A stretch of DNA of 33,209 nucleotides from Chara braunii (taxonomy: Eukaryota > Streptophyta > Charophyceae > Charales > Characeae). The notes beneath the pieces are model-generated. The model saw only the letters and a list, made by a program, of their open reading frames with translations. It searched no databases and was not told the origin of the DNA. Location of the stretch: positions 342,808 through 376,016 of the forward strand of contig BFEA01000039.1 in assembly GCA_003427395.1 (NCBI GenBank). The letters are read 5' to 3'. Position 1 is the first letter of the stretch. Each line of letters begins with the position of its first letter. The position numbers were made by a program, and so were the translations under genes. Below are positions 19,681 to 29,589 of this stretch, one piece after another.

Positions 19681-19964
19681 TATGTAAGATGGGTATAAGG
19701 GATAAATCATTGAAAGGCTACGAACTATTGTTTGCTAAAGTAACTAGGGGGGGTGAGAAAGTGCATGTCTGTGGCTTGGCCTGCATGTGGCTAAGTGATG
19801 TCACTCCTTAGTCTAAGTTTGGATTTGATAGGTAGTCGTTGTAGTTGCTTGCCCCGTGCTAGAGTCATAGGAGTTAGAGTCAATTCCCGCATTTTCTGAG
19901 CTCGTTTTTTTTTACTTAGATCAATTTCTGCATTTTCTGGAATCTTTTGACTTTGTCTTGTATA

Positions 19965-20520
19965 AATCTTCATAAGCCACTTTCCCTACGGGAAGCGCTG
20001 CCGAAATGTCTACAAAATCAGGGAGTTAGTCAAAACTTTGGCTTCTTCAGGATCCAGTCTTGATGACTTTTGACTTAGTAGGAATCTGGAGAGCCTCCTT
20101 TTCTAAAGGAAGTGCTGCCCAAATTTCTACTAATTCGGGGAGTTAGCCCAAATTGGGCCATGAAGGGTCAAAGCCACTTCAGATTCCGAACTTAGCTTTG
20201 TATATCTTGGACTAACACTTTCTCTACGGGAAGCGCTGCCGAAATTTCTGCAAATCTAAGGAGTTGGTTGAGATTCTGCTTTGACAGGACTTAAACTTTA
20301 TGTCTAAGTTCAAATTCTGACTTAGTATAAATCTGGGAAGCCTTCCTGCCTAAGGGAAGTGCTGCCCAAATTTTACTAGGTCAGGGAGCTAGACAAATTT
20401 TTGACTTTATGAAATTCACAGATTTGACTTTTGGCCTAGTATATTTTCTGCGATGTCACTTTTCCTACAGGAAGCGCTGCCGAAATTTTCTTAATTTAGA
20501 GGAGTTAGTATATATTTCGA
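19965..20520. repeat. Hairpin array 2: five 118-123 bp units of alternating type
   Basis: Units begin near 19,981, 20,099, 20,219, 20,342 and 20,460. Units 1, 3 and 5 carry GGAAGCGCTGCCGAAAT; units 2 and 4 carry GGAAGTGCTGCCCAAAT. Each is preceded by a pyrimidine arm that pairs with the purine arm (TTCCC-TAC-GGGAA in unit 1, CCTTT-TCT-AAAGG in unit 2, TTCCT-AC-AGGAA in unit 5). GGAGTTAG or a variant follows about 40 bp later. The A-B-A-B-A order implies a dimeric higher-order repeat. Confidence 0.85.
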
Positions 20521-20736
20521 CAGGCGGCGATGTATATAGGAGAGACTATGCCAAGGTCTACATTTGCTTTGGCCTCGTCTAGAGATAGACTTGGGCCTAG
20601 TTAACTAGGATGATTTGAGTGGGATCGTGATATATAGATTACCCTCTATAGATCTGTAGACTTAGTTTGGAATTGGTCTGTCTTGTGTTAAAGGTCTCAT
20701 TGATCGATTGTTCCAGGACTCGGGCTAGATTCAGCT

Positions 20737-20804
20737 TGATCCTACAAGGATCACCTTCTGTTATCACAGATAACAGGTCGGTTGCCGACTCGTCGGTTTA
20801 CGAC
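20737..20804 (+). repeat. Cluster of four perfect stem-loops
   Basis: TGATCCT-ACA-AGGATCA (20,737-20,753), CTGTTATC-ACA-GATAACAG (20,758-20,776), GTCGG-TTG-CCGAC (20,777-20,789) and GTCG-GTTTA-CGAC (20,792-20,804) lie almost end to end. The second and third are matched by diverged hairpins at 27,818-27,850. Confidence 0.85.
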
Positions 20805-20819
20805 TCAACCTCAACCCAC

Positions 20820-21985
20820 TCTCCTTACTTAACCTAAAGAGGCTTCAGCCGTGGTGATCTTTTCTGTTTTGTTAAGGTTTCACCCGGACTTTTATTGAAT
20901 GGCCATTTAACAAAGGTACTGAGTATTTACTTAAGGTTGGTTGGCTTGAGGTAGGGGTTTGCATGGCTGGGGCAAAGGGTATGAGCATAGAGATTGGTTG
21001 GAGTTGACTCCGTGTAGTGTATGGACTTTTGTTTGACTCTTTGATGTGATTGTAGGTATGTTTTGTGACTTGGACTATTGGATTGGACTACCCTGCGATT
21101 CTATATATGTACATAAGGAGACCCACTGTGATTGTGAGGTGTGATCGTCACACGTTTATTCCCATATGTGTATATATGTGTATGTATGTGTGTATACGTG
21201 TATATATGCGTACCTATGTAGGGTACTTGTGTGGCATGAAGGGTCCGCGTGCTAAGGACCTAATCCAGGGTTGGAATGAATAGAAGGGAGGGAATGACCC
21301 CTTTATTTATATGTACGCTTCTGAAGAAATTGTGGTTGAACGTTAGCCCTTAGCCTAGAATACGATGGTCCTCGCCCAGGACGACCCAGATCCCAGGACA
21401 GACTCTGAAAAGGTTCACTTCCAATAAAAGTCGAAGGTACTTTCCTTGTTGGGATTTATTTTGGTGGAACGATAAAGTTTCGGGCGGAAGGGTCAGCGTG
21501 TTGCTGGTGATGCGCCAAACAACTCACCACCGCTCCAAATCTCTTCCTGCCCTAGGGACCGTCTTACCCCACACCCTTTGGGACACCTCAGGGTGCAGAA
21601 GGCGGTAAAGCCCTCAGACCGGTTCTGCGCCCGCTAAAGGGTTACCTCCCCTTAGCGCGCACCTCAACCGATGACTGAGCATCGGAAGCAACCGCATGGC
21701 TTAGAATAGGCCATTTGGGTATAGGCACCACATAATGCGCCGTCATCGCAGTTACTCACGTAGAGCTGCATAGTGAATTGGTATATGTGGAGCCTATGTT
21801 CGAGCGATTTTATACTAAACCTCGCGTACGACAGTTACCGACTTCCACTGCGCAAAGTTATGAGACGGATACAAAGGGACTAGGAGTGTGTCGCGTTGTA
21901 CATCCTTCGTGTCGTTCAGTACCCGTGCGCGTGTGTGTGCGTACTTTACTTTTGTGTACCTTGTAGTGACATGTGTGTGGCGCGT
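20820..21985. other. No gene seen; weak similarity to 27.85-28.65 kb
   Basis: Short colinear matches such as TTGACTC, GATGTGATTG/AATGTGATTG and CGAGCGAT occur in the same order as in 27,850-28,650, suggesting a diverged long repeat. A TATGTGTATA-rich run lies at about 21,165-21,205. Open frames are short and featureless. Confidence 0.4.
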
Positions 21986-21989
21986 GGGA

Positions 21990-22322
21990 TACGTCCTAGT
22001 CGACCGGCGACGAGCCGCACTTGGGACCTCAGCCCCCCAAGACGTCGGTTCGCGTGCGGGTCCGATAGTGGTGTAGTACCGCGCGTACCCCTTATGCTAC
22101 AGCGAACGAGAAACGCCCTCGGCTGGTCCATCTCTGCGATTGCAGCTGATCAGCTTTCGTATTGTGGACTGGTAGCTCAGCGTGGATACGCCCACCGAAG
22201 GGAGGTGACAGCTCCCGTAAGGTGGAGGTAAGTCATGCCTCGTGTAGGCCCTATCCTGTCGTAGGGGCTCGCGAGAGGTATGGTTGGCGCACCCGACCGG
22301 AGCGGTTTACGGAAGCTCCGTG
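21990..22322 (+). repeat. Structured repeat, copy A
   Basis: The part from 22,077 matches 28,749-29,006 over about 240 bp, with shared blocks such as ACGCCCTCGG, CTCTGCGATTGCA, AGTAGCTCAGC/GGTAGCTCAGC, GATACGCCCACC and GAGAGGTAT. Nested stems are present: CCACC/GGTGG (22,192-22,196 and 22,221-22,225) around GGGAG/CTCCC (22,200-22,204 and 22,212-22,216), and CTCGTG/CGCGAG (22,239-22,244 and 22,270-22,275) around a CCCTA/TAGGG hairpin. TAGCTCAGCGTGG resembles a tRNA A box, but no B box follows at the right distance. Confidence 0.7.
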
Positions 22323-22329
22323 TATATAC

Positions 22330-24480
22330 CACAACGGGGATGTGTACCCTGACTCTTACGTGACGTGGCCGGGAGGGTCCCGCGCTACCTCTGAGTGGTG
22401 TCGGACCGATGCGCGCGACAGGTGGCGCTGTTGCCGTGGATAACGGAAGCCTACCGTTGTCCCTGGTGGAACGACACCCGAGTAGATGGAGAGAAAATCA
22501 GGCATATATGGGAAGCTTTGGGATTTTTGTGAGATAGTTTGCGGACTGTTTGTTTGATTGTTTAAGTAGAGGTTTATGAGGATTCCGAATTTTTACCCTC
22601 GACTTGGCGGAAGGATCGGTTAGGTAGGGTGGACACCTACGACGTTGAGTGTGTAGATGAGACCTACGACATGGGATGACCGTTGTAACTAGGATTATGT
22701 AAAATAGGGAGCGTACACTAAGTGGCAATAGAATACTGAGTTGTTTTGGGGATCCCCTGTACAGATGACCATGTACTATGTTCAGGGTGGGGTGAGTTGT
22801 TTTGTGTGGGTTCGGAGATGAGGTTACCCTGTGGATTTTAGGACGAGATATCTCATCCCTGAGTATATATCTAAGTTGAGTAAGGTTTAAGACAACCCTT
22901 TGTATATGACGATCACACTCGCTCTCACATGTGTGGCTTTCTCCTGATGTGTGATGGCTTTGTATGGGAAGTGTTTTGGATACATCTCATCTTCATGGAT
23001 GTGTGTTATGTGGAACTGTCTACTCCATGCGATCTACTTACGGGCAGCCGATGAGGCGGAGTATAAGGTGAGGAAGTGCAGTCTGTTTGTGAAAAGTTGT
23101 AAGGATTTTTAGAAGATTTACGAGTCTTTGAGACTCGGGTGCTTCACCATGCCGGTTGTTGATTGCTTAAATGTGACGAGGACCCATAAGATGGTCTCTC
23201 AGTGATGTTTTGTTCTATGATGAGACCCCCTTGGATTTTTTGAAAAGGGGATGGTTTTATTGTTGGAAGACTCACCCTCAAAGGTGGGTGAACTGATTTA
23301 TGGCATGGTAAGTAGTCTGATGAGTGATAAAGTCTTACGAAAAGGGCCACATTTGCTAGAATGCTTAGGAAGGTCGCAATGAGTGCAGGACAAGAGATGT
23401 CTCAGGATGGACGACTGCTGACTCTGATAAAGTTAGGGGTCACGACCTTGTGGACCTAGCGGAGATTTTGCTTGTGATTGTGCGAAGGATGCCATGCCTT
23501 TGTGGGAGGGCTGGTAAATGCCTTCAGACCCCTGCGTAGTATCGCAGTGGGCCCGTGATTTGTTTTGCGACGTTCCGTCTAACCGCATGTGCTAGATCTG
23601 GGGCATATTGGAGGAAGATCAAGCTAACGGTAAGAAGTTAGCGCCACTTAGGCGTAACCCCAGTGGGTGGCTGCTAGCCGGCGCAACCTGGCTGCGGGAC
23701 CGCGGAGTAAGAGTTTATGGGGAGTTGCCCGCCCCAGGGAAATTGCTCCGTGGGGTAGAAGTCGAGTCTGTCGGGGAGTCTTGATTATATGCTTATCAGG
23801 TGAAAATATATCGTTGCATAACCAGCGAGGGTACTGCCGCTAAAATAACAAACGCGGTGGACCGTAGTCTTGGTCCGATCAATCAGGCTATGGTGGGCCA
23901 AGATGGAGACCTAGCCTTTCTGTACTAGACTGCAGAAAGAGCTGAGTGAATATTAAAGTATACGTATATACGTATGTGTATTTGATTGCGAGAGATTCTC
24001 TGAGAAGGGAGGCGAGAGTGCCTTCAAAGGTCTCGGTTAGGGCCCACATCCTTAGTTTTGGCCAGAACTAGGGACACCCAACGAGAAGTCGAAGGTTGTC
24101 TAGGACCGGGGGAAGAGGACGGTTGAGAGGGTCTTTGGAACTTATGCTGTCAGCGTCCTAGTGCCTGGGCGATGAGGGTCCGGGTTAGGAACCTGGCAGC
24201 ATATAGTTGTGGAGGCATGGCTTGATGGAGGCCTCTACCCCGTGTCTGTCGGCTAATCGGATTGGTCCCTTTGTTTGTTAGCACTTAGAGTTGTGGTTGG
24301 ATTTGTAGCTTTTTTATCTGGCGAAACGACGGGGACGTCGCTTAATATGGCGTGGAGTAAAGGGAAAGAAGATACGTAAGGGAAAAAAGGCGAGATGGCG
24401 CAGAGAGGAAGCGCAAGCATGCTAAAAACAAGGATGCCGCACGGGAAGGAGCGGACAGACTGCGGGATTAAAGTAGCGAG
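22330..24480. other. No gene or large repeat recognised
   Basis: About 2.1 kb without convincing coding sequence. Small hairpins occur: GCTAAC/GTTAGC (23,623-23,628 and 23,637-23,642) next to CGCC/GGCG (23,642-23,645 and 23,651-23,654), and CTGCG/CGCAG near 23,532-23,547. A hammerhead-core-like string at 23,317-23,342 lacks supporting stems I and III. Confidence 0.5.
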
Positions 24481-24535
24481 GTGGCAGTGAGCGGGAGAAG
24501 AGGAAGTGCAAAGGGAGGAGGGATTATGATAAGTA

Positions 24536-24606
24536 GAACAAGACGAAGAAGAAGAAGACGAAGAGGAAAGAAAAAGAAGAATCCCCCTCTTCTTCGTCTG
24601 ATCTCC
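24536..24606. repeat. GA-rich tract with a complementary TC-rich partner
   Basis: A GAAGA-rich stretch (about 24,537-24,582) is followed by CTCTTCTTCGTCT and similar, reverse complementary to AGACGAAGAAGAG-type sequence at its left, so the region can fold on itself. Overlapping Arg-rich frames are compositional. Confidence 0.6.
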
Positions 24607-24831
24607 CTCCTCCTCGTCTGTGAATGTTTCGGGACTGGCACATTCCTCCTGTGTGAGCGGCAGGCCCCTTCACACCCTGAGATGACGATGATGTATGTTT
24701 GGTCTGCATTACGACATTGATCGGTCTGATCATTGGTATTTTAGTCTTTCGCTGCGCTATCCTGTATTATGTGAGAGAGGTCGGTTCTTGTTCCGGTCTG
24801 CACCATTACGGTACGTGACATGCACCGTATC

Positions 24832-25812
24832 ACACAGATGCACAGCAACACAAACACTATGACGCGCACTGTGACTCAAACACAAACAGATACACAAGCG
24901 GTGACACAGACACAGAGACACACACACTGAGAAAAACACAGTGATACACACAAAGATACACAGATAAGACATGCAGTAGAGACATACACAGTCACAGTAA
25001 CATATACACACAGTTATTCGGTGACACGGTCACGATGGCATACACACAGAGTCACACTGTGACACACGCGCATACACAGTGAAAACACAGTCACAGTGAC
25101 ACATACACTTTGACACACGCACATACACAGTGAAAACACAGTCATACATACACACACGTTGTAACACACATTCACAGTGGCGTACACACATTCACAGTGA
25201 CACAGTGCACAAACACAGCGCACGGTGACACAAAGTGCACAGTGAAACACACAGTGAAACACAGTGCACAGAGACACTGACACGGTGACACACAGTGCAC
25301 AGTTACATACACGGTCGCACACACACAGACAAAGTGACATACAGTGCCACTTTGACACACACAGAAACACACAGGCAGGTAGTGCACTGTGACACACACA
25401 CAAACACTGTGACACTGACACAGACACTGTGACACTCACACAAACACGATGACACATGCACAAATACACAGGTGCGTCGTGTCACACAGATGTACAGTGA
25501 CACATACACTGTGACACATACAAGGGCACAGTGAAACATAAAACAGACATACACAGATATTGTGACAAACGCACACAGATGTTGTGACAAACACAAACGG
25601 ATGTTGTGACACACACAGACAGATGTTGTGACACACAGACATTGTGACATAGTCACAGTGACACACATACACAGGGGCACAACGCACAGTGACACATTCA
25701 CAAAGATACACAGTGACACTCACACAGCCACTGTGACATGCACACTGTGACCCACACGGAGAAAGACACATACGCAGAGAGTGAGATAGAGACAGAAATA
25801 AAGAGAAAGACA
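24832..25812. repeat. ACACAGTGACAC-type satellite, about 1 kb
   Basis: Nearly pure CA-rich sequence with irregular CACAGTG and CACTGTG words throughout. These two words are reverse complements, so the tract is full of potential short hairpins. The minus-strand frames are Cys/Val/Ser-rich (CVCVTV patterns) purely because of the repeat; I do not call them genes. Confidence 0.9.
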
Positions 25813-26142
25813 CGTGTATGCGGTTGGATTTGCATGCACATTGGTCTTCGAGATCGAAGTGAGCCTGCTACGTGAATGCGGTTGGAGGAGGATAGGCAAG
25901 TAGTGTAGGTTGGGTGCAGGGCGCCAGATAGAGAGGAGCTACATTGGATACTGTGTTGGTGTAGCCTGAGGGCATGAACATTGGCTCAAGAGTCCATTGT
26001 ATTGCTATTATTTGGACGGAATCTCGGTCCATTTGTGCTCTCTGCTCGTACGTGACTACTTTGACATTTGTGTGATTTTACAACTTGGCTTTCAGTATAT
26101 CGTTCCCGCTCATATTCCTTGCATATCTGTTCTCCATATTTT

Positions 26143-26170
26143 ATTCATTTATTTTATTTTATTTTATTTT
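26143..26170. repeat. ATTTT pentanucleotide repeat
   Basis: About five TTTTA units. No gene is seen in 25,813-26,240. ATGCGGTTGGA occurs twice there, at about 25,818 and 25,877. Confidence 0.85.
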
Positions 26171-26243
26171 TGTTTTCTTTATCACCGATTATAGCCATGA
26201 GTTGACCGAAAACCGATGTGTCGCGGGTAAGCGGTGCTGTCTG

Positions 26244-26386
26244 CAACCAATTGGGAGAGCGGTGCAGTGCACAACCAATTAAGTGAGCGGACACTGTGCG
26301 CAACCAATTGGGTGAGCGGTGCAGTGCACAACCAATTAAGTGAGTGGACAGTGTGCGCAGCCAATCGAGTGAGACAATGTGGTGCA
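26244..26386. repeat. 28-29 bp tandem repeat, five units, alternating
   Basis: Units start at 26,244, 26,272, 26,301, 26,329 and 26,358 with CAACCAATT or a close variant. Odd units continue GGGTGAGCGGTGCAGTGCA; even units continue AAGTGAGCGGACACTGTGCG. GTGCAGTGCAC and CACTGTG are palindromic, so each unit ends in a small inverted repeat. Confidence 0.9.
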
Positions 26387-26852
26387 CAGTTCATCTGCCA
26401 TGATCTGACAGAAAGAGACTGGGTATGACTAACTGTTGCTGAAAAACATAGCGAGAACGAGAAGTTCCGTGAAACTGTCTCGCTTTGTGAGTGTTTTTTT
26501 TTGTGGGGATGTGACTGCAAGGGAATCGACTCCGTGCAGTTTTGCCTTGCTTAATAGACCACTCAACATTGATAAAGTAGGGTTCACAGTGGATTGAAGG
26601 ATTGTGCGTGGAAATGGTCAAAGTACTCTAAAAGTGGACAACATCAATTAACTCTTGCCCTACAGTTGACTAAAGCCTGCATCTTCTCAAAGTTGTAAAC
26701 TAACACAGTTCGGAGATCAGGTGGAAGGCCCTTAAGAAGTGGGGTACAAGTTTCGTATGGCCTACCCGCATGAGCTTAAAGTCTTCTGAATGATTTAGGG
26801 CTTAAGAAACGTCAAAAAGTGATGACCGAGTTCGTCGAGAGAACTTGCGAGG

Positions 26853-27366
26853 GTGATAGGAGGAGCGAGGCCCCGAGAGGCCTGCCCTATTGCCTAACTG
26901 CACGGCTAAGGAAAAGGGGTGGTGATAAGAGAAGCAAGGCTCCGAGAAGTCTGCCTTATTACCATCCCGTTGTGCATCAATGCAAGTAAGCGATAGGAGG
27001 AGTGAGGCCCTACAAGGCCTGCCCTATCGCAATAGTTAGCACATGTAATGGAGGTGGTGATAAGAGAAGCGAGGCTCCGAGAAGCCTGCCTTATTGCCCG
27101 CCAGCCGTGCTTCAAATATCAAACCGCAATAGGAGGAGCAAGGCCGCGAGGCCTGCCCTATCGCAACAATTGGCACGGATACGGAATGATGGTGATAAGA
27201 GAAGCATGGCTCCGAGAAACCTGCCTTATTACCAGTCAGCCTAACTCTAATGAAAATTGTGATAGGAGAAGCTAGGCTCCGAGAAACCTGCCTTATTGCC
27301 CGCCAGTCGTGCTTCGACATCAAACAGAGATAGAAGAAGTGAGACCCCATGAGGTCCACCCTATCA
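26853..27366 (+). repeat. Hairpin array 3: eight two-stem hairpins of alternating type
   Basis: Eight units each have an outer stem of 5-9 bp, an asymmetric internal loop and an inner stem of 3-5 bp capped by CCGAGA or a 4-6 nt variant. Type A: GCGATAGG/CCTATCGC outside AGGCC/GGCCT (26,990-27,030; also 26,853 and 27,126). Type B: GGTGATAAG/CTTATTACC outside AGGCT/AGCCT-like stems (26,921-26,963, 27,056-27,098, 27,191-27,233). Unit 8 (27,329-27,365) has GATAG/CTATC and GACC/GGTC. Unit 5 has a GCGA tetraloop. Non-Watson-Crick outer pairs are almost all G-T on the plus strand. Degenerate traces continue to about 27,530. Confidence 0.85.
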
Positions 27367-27550
27367 CGACCAGACGCCCAATAAGATAAGAATCCCGTGT
27401 GATCTACCCTTCTATGACAACTCTTATGAAGATCCCGCAAAAGATTAACGAACTGACAATGCCCAATTTTTGATTCTATTGAGGTGGAGGTAGAAGGAAG
27501 GTGGCCCCGTGTGACCTGTCCTACTAACTTAATCTAGTGGTTGATGTTAT

Positions 27551-27646
27551 AAGAGGTAGAAACTGATCTAATAAGAAGTTAGAGAGGTAGAAGCTATCTT
27601 GAAGAGGTAGAAGCTGATCTAATAAGAAGTTAGAGAGGCTACCTTG
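27551..27646. repeat. Two 51-bp tandem units
   Basis: AAGAGGTAGAARCTGATCTA-type units start at 27,551 and 27,602, the second slightly shortened. Confidence 0.9.
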
Positions 27647-27745
27647 AAGAAGTTATGTCGATGTAGTATCATTTCCGACTCAAATGAAGTTTACTATATT
27701 GAACTTCAAATAGGGTCATATCGATGGCAAAAAGGTGTTGATAAG

Positions 27746-27850
27746 AGATGACTTGTGTGTGATTGCAGGTCATCTTAACCAAGAAGACTCTTTATGAGTC
27801 TATACAAGACAACATGCTATTGCCTTAGGGTAACAGGTTGGTTCGCCAAC
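27746..27850 (+). repeat. Stem-loop cluster matching 20,737-20,804
   Basis: AGATGAC/GTCATCT (27,746-27,752 and 27,769-27,775), AGACTC-TTTAT-GAGTCT (27,785-27,801), TTGCC/GGGTAA (27,820-27,832, one G-T pair) and GTTGG-TTCG-CCAAC (27,837-27,850). The last two are followed by CTCAACC and precede the copy B region, as their counterparts do at 20.76 kb. GTCGG/CCGAC there corresponds to GTTGG/CCAAC here, a compensatory change. Confidence 0.8.
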
Positions 27851-27859
27851 TCAACCCTC

Positions 27860-28640
27860 ACTCACCCTTTACACCCACACTTTGCATCTACCTCTTCACT
27901 AAATGACATTTCTCGTTTTTGGATCATTATCTAAAGGGTCTGTGTTTGATCAAAAGAAGTCCTCGAATGACTGAGTCGAAAAAGGAATGTCTGGCAGAGG
28001 GGTTTGGAATACAAGTGTAATGTGTGCGGAAGTGAATGAATGGTTGACTCTGTTAGGGTCTTGTAATGTGATTGACTCTTGTCTGCATGTCTGTAAAACG
28101 ACCAACCACGTGCTATTCACTCAACACGCATTGTCGAACTTATACTTACATGAGCCTCGACTCAGACACTTCATCGACACCTAACCTTTGTACATTTGGT
28201 TTGGTTTTTATACTTTACTCCTTTCTTGATGCTAAATAGATTAGGATAATTGGCAAGGCCAGATAACCTTATTCAAGTCATTTTCTTTGAAATGTCACGA
28301 GCCTACTTTGACTTGTGATATCTGTTTGAAAGGCCAAGAACCTATGTTGCTTCTCTTTCAAAAGTCGAAGCTTTGTTCACTCTGATGTTTGCCTCTGTTT
28401 GTGTAAAATGTAAAAAACATCTATGTGCCTAATTATTTAGTCTCATTTTGTCTCCTATGTATGTGTGATATGACAAAGAGTTTTTCATAAAGGATATATT
28501 GAATGGATTTAATCACTAGGTAGGATAGGGTATATAACTTACGAGCGATCCCTGATAATTCAAGTATTGAGGGGATCCTGCTCCGAAAAAAAGGATAGGT
28601 TACGAGTTATACATATTGAAACTATTTATATTCAAAGCAT
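27860..28640. other. No gene seen; unique-looking A/T-rich stretch
   Basis: The longest open frame (27,987-28,184 plus) has no recognisable feature. Weak colinear similarity to 20.82-21.98 kb suggests that this is the body of a diverged long repeat. Confidence 0.4.
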
Positions 28641-28649
28641 AGTATGTGC

Positions 28650-29007
28650 GAACGTCCGTCGATCGAGTCGACCTCAATTGTGAGTCGGTCAGGGAGATCA
28701 GCGCCTCGATGTCCGACACATATACGGGTCAGTCTTAGGCGTTCAACCGCGTGTATACCTATGCTACGACGATCGAGTGAACGCCCTCGGTTGACTTACC
28801 TCTGCGATTGCATGTAAAAGTCTTTGCACGTGGGTCAGTAGCTCAGCAGGGATACGCCCACCTAAGGGATGGTGACACCTCCCGCAGGTGGAGGTAAGTT
28901 GTACCTCGCGGGACCTCTGCCCTTACGCAGGGAGTCGTGAGAGGTATAGCTGGCGCACATGGTCGGAGTTGGTCTTTCGATAAAACGTTTCTAAAACTCC
29001 TGCGTGA
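28650..29007 (+). repeat. Structured repeat, copy B
   Basis: Matches copy A (22,077-22,322) block by block. The stems persist with different bases: CCACCT/AGGTGG (28,858-28,863 and 28,886-28,891) around GGGA/TCCC, and CTCGCG/CGTGAG (28,905-28,910 and 28,936-28,941) around CTCTGC/GCAGGG. In the CTCG stem the G-T wobble sits at a different pair from copy A, which suggests that pairing is what is conserved. Confidence 0.7.
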
Positions 29008-29589
29008 TGCAACCGTGAGGTCCTACACTGAACATGCTTTACGTCTGGGTGTGGGACCGCCGCGCCCGACACCGGTCTCTTTGTCCCCACCTGATCCCAA
29101 AAGTCTCGGCTCTCTTGTCCCCAGTCCCGCACAAAGTTCTGGTCCACTCCCTAAGTCCCCGATCACAGCCAGAGCCTCGGCCTTAACTGCCCAAGAGAAC
29201 CAGTCCACTTGGCCCACGCCTGGCGCCCCTGACTCTCGTTAGCAGTCCCAGTTCGGCTCAGCAAGGGCGCACATGAGCGGGTACCGAGCCAAACAGGCAG
29301 TTCACTGCAACACCACTCTCCCTGACTATGCCTGTGTGTGTGAGTGGGCGCGCTCCTGCTCGCGGCTCAACCCCGACTTAACCGAGAAAACCCGACTTGA
29401 GTCCTCAAGGTTCTCGCTTGGTCCTAAATTGGACCAACCGACTCGAATAACTCGGCCTCGTTCGAGGCCCTGGTCTCATCCCGAAGCCCCGGTTCGCCTG
29501 TAGCCGCGACCTTGTTCCTAGGTCTCGGTCCGCTTGGTGTCGCCCCTGTCTCAACATCCTGGTTCGCCTGGCCCCTAGGCGTTGTGCCT

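Noticed and set aside
22177-22225. Possible tRNA gene or tRNA-derived SINE head from the TAGCTCAGC box
   Set aside because: No GGTTCGA-type B box or T-arm at the expected distance, and the stems do not form a cloverleaf.
23317-23342. Second hammerhead-like core: CTGATGA, a 4-bp stem II, GAAA
   Set aside because: No usable stem III or cleavage site: the only complementary upstream string ends in G at the cleavage position. Stem I is not formed either. A chance match is likely.
25014-25813. Cys/Val-rich minus-strand frames of 87-151 codons
   Set aside because: Pure translations of the CA-rich satellite in all frames.
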